Shown: piece by piece, positions 16,636 through 26,233 of the stretch
How positions within the stretch are numbered: the stretch's first letter is position 1
Layout of the letters: every line of letters starts with the position of its first letter
Assembly: GCF_002879885.1 (NCBI RefSeq)
Contig: NZ_PNYA01000006.1
Location: 124,001-188,000, forward strand
Source: Trinickia dabaoshanensis
Lineage (GTDB): Bacteria > Pseudomonadota > Gammaproteobacteria > Burkholderiales > Burkholderiaceae
Direction of reading: 5' to 3'
Length of the DNA: 64,000 bases
Position numbers and translations under genes: made by a program
The notes under the pieces: model-generated
Told to the model about the DNA's origin: nothing
The model's input: only the letters and a program-made list of their open reading frames with translations
The model's database searches: none

Positions 16636-18333
16636 ATGAGAGAAAAAAGCATGAAGAACGGCGCCGCGATCGGCCCACTCGCCCGCCGCGTAGGAGGAAC
16701 GACGCTCGCGCTGAGCATGCTCGCGCTGGCGGGATGCGGCGGTAGCAGCAGCCCGACGAGCGGCACCGCCGTGGCAGCGGATCAAACGTACACCGATAAC
16801 GTTGCGTACTCACCGAACGCCGGCGATTCGCTAGCCGCTACGCAGGTTACCGAGCAGGCAGCCGTCATGCATCACCAGTGGACGAACGGCACCACGACCG
16901 TTCCTTATACGACCACCACCGGCCACCTGACCGCGTCCGATTTGAGCGGCAAACCGGAGGCGACGATGTCGTACGTCGCGTACGTCGCGCAAAATACGAG
17001 TGGCACGCCGCGCCCCGTGACGTTCTTCTACAACGGTGGCCCGGGGTCGTCGTCGGTCTGGTTGCGCCTTGGCTCGTTCGCCCCGACTCGAGTCGCGACG
17101 CCCGACCCGCTGATGACCAACTGGCCGAACTACCCGCTCGTCGACAACGCCGAAAGCCTGATCGCCACCACCGACATGGTGTTCATCGATCCGCCGGGCA
17201 CCGGTTTGTCCGAAGCGATTGCCCCGAACACGAACAAGACGTTCTGGGGTTGCGATGCCGACGTGCAGGTGATGCGCGACTTCATTCGCCGCTACATCGC
17301 GGTGAACAATCTCACGAACTCGCCGCTCTATCTGTATGGCGAATCGTACGGCACGCCGCGTACGGACATGCTTTCGCTGTCGCTCGAATCGGCCGGTGTG
17401 CCGCTGACCGGCATCGTGCTGCAATCGTCCATCCTAAACTACGCGGCGTCGACCGGCGATACGTCCGCCGGATCGTTCCCGTCCTACGCTGCGGTTGCGG
17501 CCTACTACAACCTCGTGTCGCCGTCGCCGACGAACCTCGGCACCTACGCGCAGCAGATTCGCAATTTCGTCGCGGCACAGTACGCGCCCATCGTGCAGTA
17601 TTCGACCGCCGCGCAACAGGTGACGATCCCCGGCGCCACGCTCAGCGCGTGGTCGTCGCAGACGAATCTGACGCCCGCCACGCTGAGCGCCTACTTCCAG
17701 TACTTCTACGACACGGAAGCATCGTTCGGCCAAACGACGCTGGTGCCGGGCACGACGATCGGCCGCTATGACGGACGCGTGTCGTTGCCGAGCAGCGATT
17801 CGCGCCTCGCCGCGGACAACGATCCGTCCGACATCCTGATCTCGCAGCCGTTCACGAACGCGCTCGCAACGCAGATGCCGTCCTACCTCGGCTATCAAGC
17901 GCCGCATGCGACCTACCAAACGTTGAACGACAAGATCATCGGCGTGTGGAATTTCAGTCACGCCGGCAAGCCTTCACCGGACACGATCCCCGATCTGCTC
18001 GCCGCGTTGATGCTCAATCCGCAACTGAAAGTGTTGGCCTCTAACGGTTATCACGATCTCGCGACCCCGTTCTTCGAAACGGAAAAGGAATTGGCGCGGC
18101 TGCAAACCGTAACGGGAATCAAGCCTAATATCGCACTTACGTTCTACCAGGGCGGCCATATGATTTATCTGGATAACGTGGCGCGACCGCAAATGCAGGC
18201 CGATTTGGTGTCGTATTACAAAAATCAGCCGATTTCGAATTCGATGACGCTGACGCAACTCGCGGCGCCGTGGGCCGATGAAAGCCCGGCGAATAAACCG
18301 ACCGTGGCGACGGCCGTTTCGAAGGCTCCCTGA
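16636..18333 (+). CDS. Secreted S10 serine carboxypeptidase, lipoprotein
   Basis: Exported peptidase of 565 residues in the serine carboxypeptidase (S10) family; such enzymes trim C-terminal residues from peptides and favour acidic conditions. The N-terminus is a lipoprotein signal ending LALAGC, with Cys34 as the lipidation site and a Gly/Ser-rich linker after it. The catalytic triad is visible: Ser237 in GESYGTPR, Asp474 in NGYHDLATPF and His508 in GGHMIYLD. The oxyanion region FFYNGGPGSSS is also typical. AAGGA at 16626-16630 supports the ATG at 16636; a second ATG lies five codons on. It is transcribed against nudB and aspS and is followed 68 bases later by a small exported protein gene, possibly co-transcribed. 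Confidence 0.9.
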   Translation: MREKSMKNGAAIGPLARRVGGTTLALSMLALAGCGGSSSPTSGTAVAADQTYTDNVAYSPNAGDSLAATQVTEQAAVMHHQWTNGTTTVPYTTTTGHLTASDLSGKPEATMSYVAYVAQNTSGTPRPVTFFYNGGPGSSSVWLRLGSFAPTRVATPDPLMTNWPNYPLVDNAESLIATTDMVFIDPPGTGLSEAIAPNTNKTFWGCDADVQVMRDFIRRYIAVNNLTNSPLYLYGESYGTPRTDMLSLSLESAGVPLTGIVLQSSILNYAASTGDTSAGSFPSYAAVAAYYNLVSPSPTNLGTYAQQIRNFVAAQYAPIVQYSTAAQQVTIPGATLSAWSSQTNLTPATLSAYFQYFYDTEASFGQTTLVPGTTIGRYDGRVSLPSSDSRLAADNDPSDILISQPFTNALATQMPSYLGYQAPHATYQTLNDKIIGVWNFSHAGKPSPDTIPDLLAALMLNPQLKVLASNGYHDLATPFFETEKELARLQTVTGIKPNIALTFYQGGHMIYLDNVARPQMQADLVSYYKNQPISNSMTLTQLAAPWADESPANKPTVATAVSKAP

Positions 18334-18401
18334 TTCCTATGCGTAGCGAGAGCTCGCTAGCCGGGCTCTCTCTCGTGACACCTCTTTTCGTGAGTTACGT
18401 T

Positions 18402-18800
18402 ATGTCCCAGATCTCATTGCTCCGCCTGTTGCCGCGCGCCTCGTTGGCCGTGGCGCTCGTTCTATGCGCCGGCGGTGCGCTCGCTTCGACGCTCCAATCG
18501 GTCTCGCCTCCCGTGCCATTACACGATGGTGGCGTGGACGGTCCGTTCCTCCAACGCGGCGCCCGCGCCTCGTCCGATACGGCAACCACCGGGGCCGCGC
18601 TCAAGCTCGAAGCGCAAAACCGTTTAGCGGCCAGCCTCGGTGAAAACCGCGCATTCAGCAACAACGCGGCGATCACGCAAGCGCAGGCCAAGGCGAACGG
18701 CCTCGGATATGTCGCCGAGCACTTCCAAGAAATCGACGCCGCGCGGAGCGGAAAGGTTACGCTCAAGCAAGTGCAGCAGTATTTGCAGCAGCAACAGTAA
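18402..18800 (+). CDS. Small exported protein with a degenerate EF-hand
   Basis: Protein of 132 residues with a signal peptide (LLRLLPRASLAVALVLCAGG followed by ALAS) and a short C-terminal helix-loop-helix. The segment HFQEIDAARSGKVTLKQV has the spacing of an EF-hand loop, with Asp at position 1, Ser at 5, Gly at 6 and a hydrophobic residue at 8. It lacks an acidic residue at positions 3 and 12, so calcium binding is doubtful. The C-terminus is glutamine-rich. The ATG at 18402 is chosen because it places the signal peptide at the N-terminus; the frame opens at 18339. It follows the S10 peptidase gene. No function is recognised. Confidence 0.65.
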   Translation: MSQISLLRLLPRASLAVALVLCAGGALASTLQSVSPPVPLHDGGVDGPFLQRGARASSDTATTGAALKLEAQNRLAASLGENRAFSNNAAITQAQAKANGLGYVAEHFQEIDAARSGKVTLKQVQQYLQQQQ

Positions 18801-18863
18801 CCCAGGTGCGCGCTGGCCGCCGCGGTTGTGCGGCCGGCGTGGATACGTTGGGATCGCGACATT

Positions 18864-18902
18864 AAAAAACCCCAAGGATCGGAATGCATCCAATCCTTGG
18901 GG
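18864..18902 (-). terminator. Rho-independent terminator of aspS
   Basis: Perfect 10-base stem CCCCAAGGAT (18870-18879) with ATCCTTGGGG (18893-18902), a 13-base loop and, read on the minus strand, a run of six T (18869-18864). It lies about 80 bases after the aspS stop. On the plus strand the stem is not followed by T, so it belongs mainly to aspS. Confidence 0.9.
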
Positions 18903-18980
18903 TCTACGCATTTGGGAAGCAAAACGCACTCGCCGCACAGAGGGCGGCAAACGCCCTCCTCCTGCGACGGCCGCCGGCCC

Positions 18981-20783
18981 TTACGCCTTCGGCTGCTCCG
19001 GCTGCCGCAGACGAATATGCAGCTCGCGCAGTTGCCGCTCGTCCACGGCGCTCGGTGCCTGCGTCAACAGACACTGCGCGCGCTGCGTCTTCGGGAACGC
19101 GATCACGTCACGAATCGAATCCGCACCGGCCATCATCGTCACGATGCGATCGAGGCCGAACGCGATCCCGCCATGCGGCGGCGCGCCGTACTGCAGCGCG
19201 TCGAGCAAGAAGCCGAACTTCGCACGCGCTTCCTCGTCGTTGATCTTCAGCGCACGGAACACCTTGCTCTGCACGTCTTCGCGATAGATCCGCACCGAAC
19301 CGCCGCCGATTTCCCAGCCGTTCAGCACCATGTCGTAGGCCTTGGCCAGGCAACGCCCCGGATCGGTCTCGAGGTATTCGAGATGCTCGTCCTTCGGGCT
19401 CGTGAACGGGTGGTGCGCGGCCACGTAGCGCGCTTCTTCCTCGTCGTACTCGAACATCGGGAAGTCGATCACCCACAACGGCTTCCAGCCCGCTTCCACG
19501 AGACCGCTGGCCTTGCCGAAATCGGAATGACCGATCTTCAAGCGCAACGCGCCCAAGCTGTCGTTGACCACCTTCGCACGATCGGCCGCGAAGAAAATGA
19601 TGTCGCCGTCTTGCGCGCCGGTACGCTCGAGGATCGCCGCGATCGCCGCATCGTGCAGGTTCTTCACGATCGGGCTTTGCAGGCCATCACGCCCCTTCGC
19701 CGCTTCGTTGACCTTGATCCAAGCCAAGCCCTTCGCGCCATAAATACGCACGAATTCCGTGTAGCCGTCGATGTCACCGCGCGAAAGCTCGCCGCCCTTC
19801 GGCACGCGCAACGCCGCAACCCGGCCGTCCTTCGTGTTCGCCGGCGCGCTGAACACCTTGAAATCGACGTCCTTCATTGCGTCGGTCAATTCGGTGAACT
19901 CGAGCTTCACGCGCAAATCGGGCTTGTCCGAGCCGAAACGCGCCATCGCTTCCGAGTACTGCATGACCGGGAACGCGGCGTCGAGCGTCACGCCGATCGT
20001 CTCCTTGAAGACATGGCGGATCATCTGCTCGAACAGATCGCGGATTTCCTGCTCGCTCAAGAACGACGTTTCGCAGTCGATCTGCGTGAATTCGGGCTGA
20101 CGATCGGCACGCAAGTCTTCGTCGCGGAAGCACTTGACGATCTGATAGTAGCGATCGAAGTTCGCCACCATCAAGAGCTGCTTGAAGAGTTGCGGCGACT
20201 GCGGCAGCGCGAAGAATTGACCCGCGTTGACACGCGAGGGAACGAGATAGTCGCGCGCGCCTTCCGGCGTGCTCTTCGTCAGCATCGGCGTTTCGATATC
20301 GATGAACCCTTGCGCGTCGAGATACTTACGCACTTCCATCGCGACGCGATAACGCAAACGCAGGTTGTTTTGCATCTGCGGACGACGCAGATCGAGCACA
20401 CGGTGCGTAAGGCGCGTCGTCTCGGACAGGTTGTCGTCGTCGAGCTGGAACGGCGGCGTGACCGAAGCGTTCAGCACGGTCAATTCGTGGCACAGCACTT
20501 CGATCTTGCCGCTCTTCAAGCCGGCGTTGACGGTGCCTTCCGGACGGTTGCGCACGACGCCTTGAACGCGCACGCAAAACTCGTTACGCACGCCCTCGGC
20601 AATCTTGAACATCTCGGCGCGATCCGGGTCGCACACGACTTGGACGAGCCCTTCGCGATCGCGCAGGTCGATGAAGATGACGCCGCCGTGGTCGCGCCGG
20701 CGATGCACCCAGCCGCACAGCGACACGGTTTGGCCCAACAGATGTTCGGTCACCAGACCGCAGTATTCAGATCTCATCGACAT
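18981..20783 (-). CDS. aspS: Aspartyl-tRNA synthetase
   Basis: Class IIb synthetase of 600 residues charging tRNA-Asp in the cytoplasm. Seen in order: the N-terminal OB-fold anticodon-binding domain ([20 protein letters not shown], about 23-42), the bacterial GAD insertion in the middle, and class II motifs including [44 protein letters not shown] and the C-terminal [13 protein letters not shown]. Length and order match the bacterial type. In related organisms this enzyme can be non-discriminating and act with GatCAB on tRNA-Asn; that cannot be decided here. The ATG at 20783 (MSMRSEY) or 20777 could be used. Last gene of a long minus-strand block, closed by a strong terminator. Confidence 0.98.
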   Translation of the reverse strand: MSMRSEYCGLVTEHLLGQTVSLCGWVHRRRDHGGVIFIDLRDREGLVQVVCDPDRAEMFKIAEGVRNEFCVRVQGVVRNRPEGTVNAGLKSGKIEVLCHELTVLNASVTPPFQLDDDNLSETTRLTHRVLDLRRPQMQNNLRLRYRVAMEVRKYLDAQGFIDIETPMLTKSTPEGARDYLVPSRVNAGQFFALPQSPQLFKQLLMVANFDRYYQIVKCFRDEDLRADRQPEFTQIDCETSFLSEQEIRDLFEQMIRHVFKETIGVTLDAAFPVMQYSEAMARFGSDKPDLRVKLEFTELTDAMKDVDFKVFSAPANTKDGRVAALRVPKGGELSRGDIDGYTEFVRIYGAKGLAWIKVNEAAKGRDGLQSPIVKNLHDAAIAAILERTGAQDGDIIFFAADRAKVVNDSLGALRLKIGHSDFGKASGLVEAGWKPLWVIDFPMFEYDEEEARYVAAHHPFTSPKDEHLEYLETDPGRCLAKAYDMVLNGWEIGGGSVRIYREDVQSKVFRALKINDEEARAKFGFLLDALQYGAPPHGGIAFGLDRIVTMMAGADSIRDVIAFPKTQRAQCLLTQAPSAVDERQLRELHIRLRQPEQPKA

Positions 20784-20852
20784 GGTATTCGTCTTTCGTT
20801 TGGCATTGAGGGCAGCGCGCGCGGGTTCCGTTCGGATCGCCGCGCCGCGGCA

Positions 20853-21500
20853 TTAAAGGGGCGGCTCGACCGGGCGGCGCGCCGGCGCGCTCACGGGCAC
20901 CTGCGGGGCGACCACGCCCATCGAGACGATGTACTTGAGCGCGGCGTCGACCGTCATATCGAGCTCGATGACCTCCGCCTTGGGGACCATCAAGAAAAAG
21001 CCCGACGTCGGGTTCGGTGTCGTCGGCACGTACACGCTCACGTGCTCTTGCTGCAAATGGTTCACCACGTCGCCGCCCGGGGTGCCCGTTAGGAACGCGA
21101 TGGTATACGAGCCGCGCCGCGGGTATTCGATCAGCAGCGCTTTTCGGAACGCATTACCGCTGCTCGAGAGCAGCGTGTCCGACACTTGTTTCACGCTCGT
21201 ATAAAGCGGCCCGACGATCGGGATGTGCCGCACGATCGCGTCCCACCACGTCACCAGCTTTTGCCCGACGAAGTTTTGCGTGAACAAGCCGACGATAAAG
21301 ATGAACGCGAGCGTGAGCAGCGCGCCGACACCGGGCAGATGGAACCCGAATAGCTTCTCGGGCTGCCACGACTCGGGCAGCAACAGCAGCGTTTGGTCCA
21401 TCGTGCCGATGATGAGCCCCAGCACCCATAGCGTGATCGCCAAGGGTACGAGGACCAGCAAGCCGGTCAGGAACACGGATTTGAGCGTCGTCTTTTTCAT
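20853..21500 (-). CDS. DUF502 family inner-membrane protein
   Basis: Protein of 215 residues of a widespread family without known function. Two membrane helices lie in the N-terminal third (about residues 8-30, LTGLLVLVPLAITLWVLGLI, and 55-75, GALLTLAFIFIVGLFTQNFV). The conserved soluble core follows, including IPIVGPLYTSVKQVSDTLL, FLTGTPGGDVV and VYVPTTPNPTSGFFLMVP. The C-terminus is proline-rich. The ATG at 21500 (MKKTTLK) gives the standard family start. Between the fmdB-like gene and aspS, the order usual in Burkholderia. Confidence 0.9.
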   Translation of the reverse strand: MKKTTLKSVFLTGLLVLVPLAITLWVLGLIIGTMDQTLLLLPESWQPEKLFGFHLPGVGALLTLAFIFIVGLFTQNFVGQKLVTWWDAIVRHIPIVGPLYTSVKQVSDTLLSSSGNAFRKALLIEYPRRGSYTIAFLTGTPGGDVVNHLQQEHVSVYVPTTPNPTSGFFLMVPKAEVIELDMTVDAALKYIVSMGVVAPQVPVSAPARRPVEPPL

Positions 21501-21628
21501 GTATACCGCCAGGGAACCGCTAGGGATCAATCAGCGCGCTTGTTCTCACCACATTGCGCTTAAGCCTCGGGCCGCGCGACGACGTTCCGCCGGCGCCCGC
21601 GTCGAGCGCCTTCCGTGGCAACGCTCGT

Positions 21629-21955
21629 TCAGGCGTCGGACGCAGTGGACGGGGCTGGCGCGGCGGGCGCGCTTGCGCTGGCCGGCGCGGCGGCGCCATC
21701 GGACTTCGTCTCCGGTTTCGCTTCCGGTTTAGCGTCGGACTTGGCGGCGGCGGTGCCGTTCGCACCGCCCGAGCCGCCGCGGAAATCGGTGACATACCAA
21801 CCCGATCCCTTCAGTTGAAAGCCAGCGGCCGTCACTTGCTTACGAAACGAGTCCTTCTCGCATTGCGGGCACTGTGTCAGCGGCGCGTCGCTCATCTTTT
21901 GGAGCACGTCTTTTTCAAAGCCGCACGATTCGCAACGGTAGGCGTAGATCGGCAT
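21629..21955 (-). CDS. FmdB-family zinc-ribbon protein
   Basis: Small regulatory-type protein of 108 residues. The first 45 residues are a zinc ribbon beginning MPIYAYRCESCG with a second CPQCE pair, which is the FmdB/CxxC-SSSS signature. The rest is a low-complexity Ala/Pro/Lys/Glu tail without structure. GGAAGAG precedes the ATG at 21955. The role is unknown despite the name, which comes from a putative formamidase regulator. It lies in the ubi-aspS block, 128 bases before the DUF502 gene. Confidence 0.88.
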   Translation of the reverse strand: MPIYAYRCESCGFEKDVLQKMSDAPLTQCPQCEKDSFRKQVTAAGFQLKGSGWYVTDFRGGSGGANGTAAAKSDAKPEAKPETKSDGAAAPASASAPAAPAPSTASDA

Positions 21956-22168
21956 GATTCTCTTCCCGACTATTTCCGACAAAAAACGGTTAGGCGCTTG
22001 CAAAGCGTTGAATTATAGCCGCAATTGGGCGCGGCCCGGCTCGAGGGGCGCCCCGCTCGATGCGCGGCGCCATGCAGTTCGCAAGTTGGGGGCGCCGCCG
22101 TCCAAAATCAACCCCGGCACGCGCGGTGCGCGAGCATGCCTGGCGCCCACCGGCGGCGCGGCCGGCGC

Positions 22169-22822
22169 TTACCGCCTGCGCCAGGTCATCCAACGCTCGC
22201 GCCCCGCGAAAACGGGAATCGAGTCGTCCACGTCTTGCTCTTCGACGAGTTCGAACGACGGACTCAGCAGCGCGTCGAGGTCGGCCCGCGTGATGCCGAA
22301 CGGAGGCCCCTTCGGCGCATCGTCGAAGAAGAAAAAGCCGGCCAGCAGACCGCCGGATTCGAGCAACTGCGCCATCCTTGCCGCATAGTCCGCCCGGCGC
22401 GCGGGCGGCAAGGCGCAAAGAAATGCCCGCTCGTAAATCCAACCGGTCACGAACGGCGGCCGGTAAGCGAAGAAATCGGCTTGTTCGACGAGCGCCCCGT
22501 GCGGCCCCAGTTGCGAGCGCGCGGCCGCGACGGCGTCGGCGGAAAAATCGATCGCGCGAACGGTCCAGCCCGCTTGCGCGAGCCAACCGACCTCGTGGGC
22601 ATTGCCGCACCCCGGGATGAAAACGGGCCGAGGGGCCGTGCGAGCGGCAAACGACGCAAATGCCGCGGGTACGCCGGCCTGATCCCACGGGGTGAAGCCT
22701 TGACGAAAACGCTCGTCCCAAAACGCGGCCGTATTGGGGTCGCGTGTTGCGAACGTAGGAGCCACCGCAGAATCCGGTGCCGGTGCCGGTGCTGGGCGGT
22801 CCGATGACGAAGGCTTGGTCAT
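22169..22822 (-). CDS. Thiopurine S-methyltransferase-like SAM methyltransferase
   Basis: Class I SAM-dependent methyltransferase of 217 residues of the TPMT type, which methylates thiol, thiocyanate, selenium or tellurium compounds in characterised members. Typical pieces are FWDERFRQGFTPWDQAGVP (about 34-52), the SAM loop VFIPGCGNAHEVGWLA (about 67-82) and FDDAPKGPPFGIT near the C-terminus. The first 25 residues are low-complexity. The ATG at 22822 follows GGAG and is four bases after the ubiB stop, so it is co-translated with the ubiquinone genes. No known ubiquinone step is assigned to this family; the substrate is unknown. Confidence 0.82.
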   Translation of the reverse strand: MTKPSSSDRPAPAPAPDSAVAPTFATRDPNTAAFWDERFRQGFTPWDQAGVPAAFASFAARTAPRPVFIPGCGNAHEVGWLAQAGWTVRAIDFSADAVAAARSQLGPHGALVEQADFFAYRPPFVTGWIYERAFLCALPPARRADYAARMAQLLESGGLLAGFFFFDDAPKGPPFGITRADLDALLSPSFELVEEQDVDDSIPVFAGRERWMTWRRR

Positions 22823-22826
22823 GACG

Positions 22827-24404
22827 TCACGCTCCGTAAGCAATCGCAAGCCATGCCCGGGCGAGCACCGCCCCGACCCCCACCGCCACGCCGAACAGCA
22901 GTAAAGCTTGCAGCATGCGGTTCGTCCGCTTTTGTTCGAGCAGCAGTAGCCTGATGGCCGAATCGTGCGTGGCACGGGTACCGTCGTGCCGCTCGGCGAG
23001 CACATGGTGAATCAGACGCGGCAGTTGCGGCAGCGTCTTGCTCCACTGCGGCATTTCCACTTTTAGCCGTTCATACCAGCCCCGCCAACCAATTTGCTCG
23101 GTCATCCAGCGCTCGAGGTAGGGCTTGGCCGTCTTCCAAAGATCGAGTTCGGGATCGAGCGAGCGTCCGAGCCCTTCGACGTTGAGCATCGTCTTTTGCA
23201 GTAAAACGAGCTGGGGCTGGATCTCGACGTTGAAACGCCGCGATGTGGAAAACAAGCGAAGCAGCACTTGACCGAGGGAAATGTCCTTCAGCGCGCGGTC
23301 GAAGTACGGTTCGCACACGGCGCGAATCGCACTTTCGAGTTCTTCCACGCGCGTGTTGGGCGGCACCCATCCCGACTCCAAGTGCAGCGTGGCGACGCGA
23401 TGGTAATCGCGCTTGAAAAAGGCGAGGAAGTTTTGCGCGAGGTAATTCTTATCGAAGTCGGACAACGCGCCGATGATGCCGAAATCCAGCGCGATATAGC
23501 GCCCGAAGTGGGCCGGATCGAGACTGACCTGAATGTTCCCCGGATGCATGTCCGCATGGAAAAAGCCATCGCGGAACACCTGCGTGAAGAAAATCTCGAC
23601 ACCCTCGCGGGCCAATTTCGGAATATCGACGCCGGCCGCGCGCAGCGTTTCGACCTGGCTGATCGGCACGCCCACCATGCGCTCCATGACGAGCACGTTC
23701 GGCGTACAGAACTCCCAGTACATCTCCGGCACGAGCAGCAAATCGAGGCCCGCGAAATTACGCCTGAGCTGGCTGCCGTTCGCGGCCTCTCGCATCAGAT
23801 CGAGCTCGTCGTGCAGGTACTTGTCGAACTCGCCGACGACCTCGCGCGGCTTGAGCCGCTTGCCGTCGGCCCATAGACGTTCGGCCCAGGTCGCCAAATC
23901 GCGCAGCAGCGCCAAGTCGGAATCGATCACGGGCAGCATGTTGGGCCGCAAAACCTTGATCGCGACGTCCTTGCCGGCGTGCTGACCGGACTTCACCTTG
24001 GCGAAATGCACCTGCGCGATCGACGCGCTCGCAACCGGCACGCGCTCGAAATCGTCGAACAGGACATCGACACGCGCGCCGAGCGACTTCTCGATGATGT
24101 CGATCGCCACGGCCGAATCGAACGGCGGCACTTGATCTTGCAGCTTGGCCAGTTCGATGGCGACGTCGGCCGACAGCAAATCGCGGCGCGTGGAAAGCAC
24201 TTGCCCGAATTTGACGAAAATCGGCCCGAGGCTTTCGAGCGCAAGCCGCAAGCGAACAGCAGGCGGCGACGTATAACGGCGGCCGATCGTGCCGATGCGC
24301 ACGAGGAACCGCACGCGGCGATCGCTGATCCGGCTCAACATCATTTCGTCCAGCCCGAAGCGCCAGACGGTGTAGACGATCTTGATGAAACGCAATAAAC
24401 GCAT
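22827..24404 (-). CDS. ubiB: UbiB, atypical kinase/ATPase for ubiquinone biosynthesis
   Basis: Member of the ABC1/ADCK atypical kinase family, 525 residues, required for ubiquinone synthesis and thought to extract or present lipid intermediates using ATP. The KxGQ motif occurs as [18 protein letters not shown] near residues 60-77. Further hallmarks are [23 protein letters not shown] and [11 protein letters not shown] (kinase-like metal-binding Asp). Two C-terminal membrane segments end the protein ([20 protein letters not shown]). The start at 24404 ([20 protein letters not shown]) matches the family. It lies 14 bases after ubiJ and four bases before the methyltransferase gene. Confidence 0.96.
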   Translation of the reverse strand: MRLLRFIKIVYTVWRFGLDEMMLSRISDRRVRFLVRIGTIGRRYTSPPAVRLRLALESLGPIFVKFGQVLSTRRDLLSADVAIELAKLQDQVPPFDSAVAIDIIEKSLGARVDVLFDDFERVPVASASIAQVHFAKVKSGQHAGKDVAIKVLRPNMLPVIDSDLALLRDLATWAERLWADGKRLKPREVVGEFDKYLHDELDLMREAANGSQLRRNFAGLDLLLVPEMYWEFCTPNVLVMERMVGVPISQVETLRAAGVDIPKLAREGVEIFFTQVFRDGFFHADMHPGNIQVSLDPAHFGRYIALDFGIIGALSDFDKNYLAQNFLAFFKRDYHRVATLHLESGWVPPNTRVEELESAIRAVCEPYFDRALKDISLGQVLLRLFSTSRRFNVEIQPQLVLLQKTMLNVEGLGRSLDPELDLWKTAKPYLERWMTEQIGWRGWYERLKVEMPQWSKTLPQLPRLIHHVLAERHDGTRATHDSAIRLLLLEQKRTNRMLQALLLFGVAVGVGAVLARAWLAIAYGA

Positions 24405-24418
24405 AGTGGGCCCGCTCG

Positions 24419-25045
24419 CTATCGCACGCGGCGCAAGGCGCCTGCCCGGCTCGCGAGCGTTTGCTGATCGAGCCGGTCGATTCGTTTCTCGACACGAGCC
24501 AGTGCGTCGCGGGCGCGCGCGAGCTCGCTGTTGAATGTGTCGAGCGCACCGCGGCGCACGAGCTGCGGGCTCTCGTCGAGCAAATATTCCGCGATCGAAT
24601 CGCGCAGCCCTCGCCCGGCGCGTAGCGCCTGCGCTCCGGCCGTGCGCACGAGTTCGGCCGCGCGATGCGCCGGCGCATCGCCGATCAATTTGGCCAAATC
24701 TTCCTCGGGTTCCCAGCGCAAATGCTCGGCTAGCTTCGCGAGTTGAGTCGCGAACTCCGCATCGCCCTCGATCTTGACGTGCTTCATGACAGCCGCTTGG
24801 CCGCCTTGCACGAAGGCCGGCAGCGCATCGGCGGCAACGGCCAGGGACACATCGACGGCGCGGGCGTCGATTTCGTCGACGGCACTCAAGTAGCCGCCGG
24901 GCTCGACGGCAAGCGTCAGAGCGATCGACGAGAACGTGAGACGAGCCGTTTTTCCCGCGTACGGGGCGAGGCGTTCACGTGCCCACGCTTCGCGAGCGAG
25001 CAAGTGATTGACGGCGGCGGCAAAGGGCTTGGCGGCAAGTGTCAT
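24419..25045 (-). CDS. ubiJ: UbiJ, SCP2-domain ubiquinone accessory protein
   Basis: Lipid-binding factor of 208 residues that, in E. coli, binds ubiquinone intermediates within the soluble Ubi complex. The N-terminal SCP2 fold spans about residues 5-115 ([40 protein letters not shown]), followed by a helical C-terminal part ending in a basic tail. The sequence itself is only moderately conserved; the call relies on the fold pattern and its place between ubiE and ubiB. It directly precedes ubiB by 14 bases. Confidence 0.88.
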   Translation of the reverse strand: MTLAAKPFAAAVNHLLAREAWARERLAPYAGKTARLTFSSIALTLAVEPGGYLSAVDEIDARAVDVSLAVAADALPAFVQGGQAAVMKHVKIEGDAEFATQLAKLAEHLRWEPEEDLAKLIGDAPAHRAAELVRTAGAQALRAGRGLRDSIAEYLLDESPQLVRRGALDTFNSELARARDALARVEKRIDRLDQQTLASRAGALRRVR

Positions 25046-25204
25046 CGGGGAGCAATAAAAAGCCGCGCGGGCGGTAGCCGACGCGGGTCTCTATTGTAGC
25101 GCCCGATGGCTGGGCAACTGACGCTAGGCAAATGCGTCATGACGATCGGCCGGGGTAAGTTGCGCCGGCCTCGTGCGGCCGGCCCGCGATTTCGCCTTCA
25201 GAGC

Positions 25205-26197
25205 CTAGTGCGCCGTTTGCTCGATCCCGGCCAGCAACCAGCCATCGCCGCCGCGCTTGGGCTTCGTCAATTGCCACGTCTCGGCAAACGGTTCCGCCGG
25301 CGAGCCCGCGCCTTCGCGGATCAGCCCCGCGTAGCGCACGCTCGCACGGTATTCGTTCGCGTCCTCATCCAGATCGAGCAGCTCTGCATCGATTTGCACG
25401 ACGTCGGTTGCCTCGCGCTCTCCGGCGCGCGCTTCGAAGTCGACCTTCAATTCGGCGAACATTTCGGGTGTGGAGAACGCGCGGATGTCGGCAAGATTAC
25501 CGGCGTCCCATGCGGCTTGGAGTCGCACGAAGTTCACCTTCGCGTGGTGCAGGAAGGCCGTTTCGTCGAAATCGGATGGGCGCTCGAACGAGGTGGAGGC
25601 GCTCTGCGCTGGGGAGGTCGCCGGGCGGCCCGCACTCGACGAGGGCATCTGGTAGGCGCCGGTGCCGCCGAAACCGCCGCGCTCCATCGGCATCGCGCCG
25701 CCCGCCGAGGCGAGTGCCGGTGCCGCGGGTTTGCGCCGCAAGGACATCACCTTACGAACGAGCCAGATACCGGCCATCGCCAGCAGCGCGACGACGATGA
25801 CGTTCGCCATGGCGCTCGCAAACGCGCCGCCCAGCCCGAAATGCGAAAGCAACGCCGCGATGCCCAAACCGGCCGCGATGCCGGCGATAGGCCCCAGCCA
25901 ACGCGAACGCGCCGGCGCCGCGGGCGTTGCCACGGGGGTACGTTGGGCTTGCGCCGCGTTGCTCGGTTGTGTGCCGGCCGCCGCTTGACGCCCCGTCTGC
26001 TGAGCGGGCGGTGCGCTTTCGCGCTGCATCGTTTGGGACTGGCGCCCCATGCTGCGCCCGCCGCTCATGCGCTTGGCCTCGGCATCGAGCGTGGCCATCG
26101 CGCCCGTGGCGATCATGGTTGCCACCGCGAAGAGCCGGATTCGCTTCGAAAAACGCCACGAAAGCTTTTTGGAAGGATTGGGAAGCGAATCGGCCAT
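25205..26197 (-). CDS. Tim44-domain membrane protein
   Basis: Protein of 330 residues with an N-terminal signal or anchor segment (about 20-40), a Pro/Gln/Ala-rich linker, one or two transmembrane segments (about 102-155, WLGPIAGIAAGLGIAALL and SAMANVIVVALLAMAGIWLV) and a C-terminal Tim44-like domain (about 200-330: DFDETAFLHHAKVNFVRLQ, VQIDAELLDLDEDANEYRA). Tim44 is a mitochondrial import factor; bacterial members are membrane-bound and poorly understood. AAGGA precedes the ATG at 26197. It sits between ubiE and ubiJ, which are adjacent in E. coli, so a link to membrane organisation of quinone synthesis is possible but only inferred. Confidence 0.85.
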   Translation of the reverse strand: MADSLPNPSKKLSWRFSKRIRLFAVATMIATGAMATLDAEAKRMSGGRSMGRQSQTMQRESAPPAQQTGRQAAAGTQPSNAAQAQRTPVATPAAPARSRWLGPIAGIAAGLGIAALLSHFGLGGAFASAMANVIVVALLAMAGIWLVRKVMSLRRKPAAPALASAGGAMPMERGGFGGTGAYQMPSSSAGRPATSPAQSASTSFERPSDFDETAFLHHAKVNFVRLQAAWDAGNLADIRAFSTPEMFAELKVDFEARAGEREATDVVQIDAELLDLDEDANEYRASVRYAGLIREGAGSPAEPFAETWQLTKPKRGGDGWLLAGIEQTAH

Positions 26198-26233
26198 GTT
26201 GGTATTCCTTATAAAAACAATGAGTTAGGGGAT

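Noticed and set aside
18828-21092. A 754-codon open frame antisense to aspS
   Set aside because: AspS is unmistakable on the minus strand and the antisense frame also runs through its terminator.
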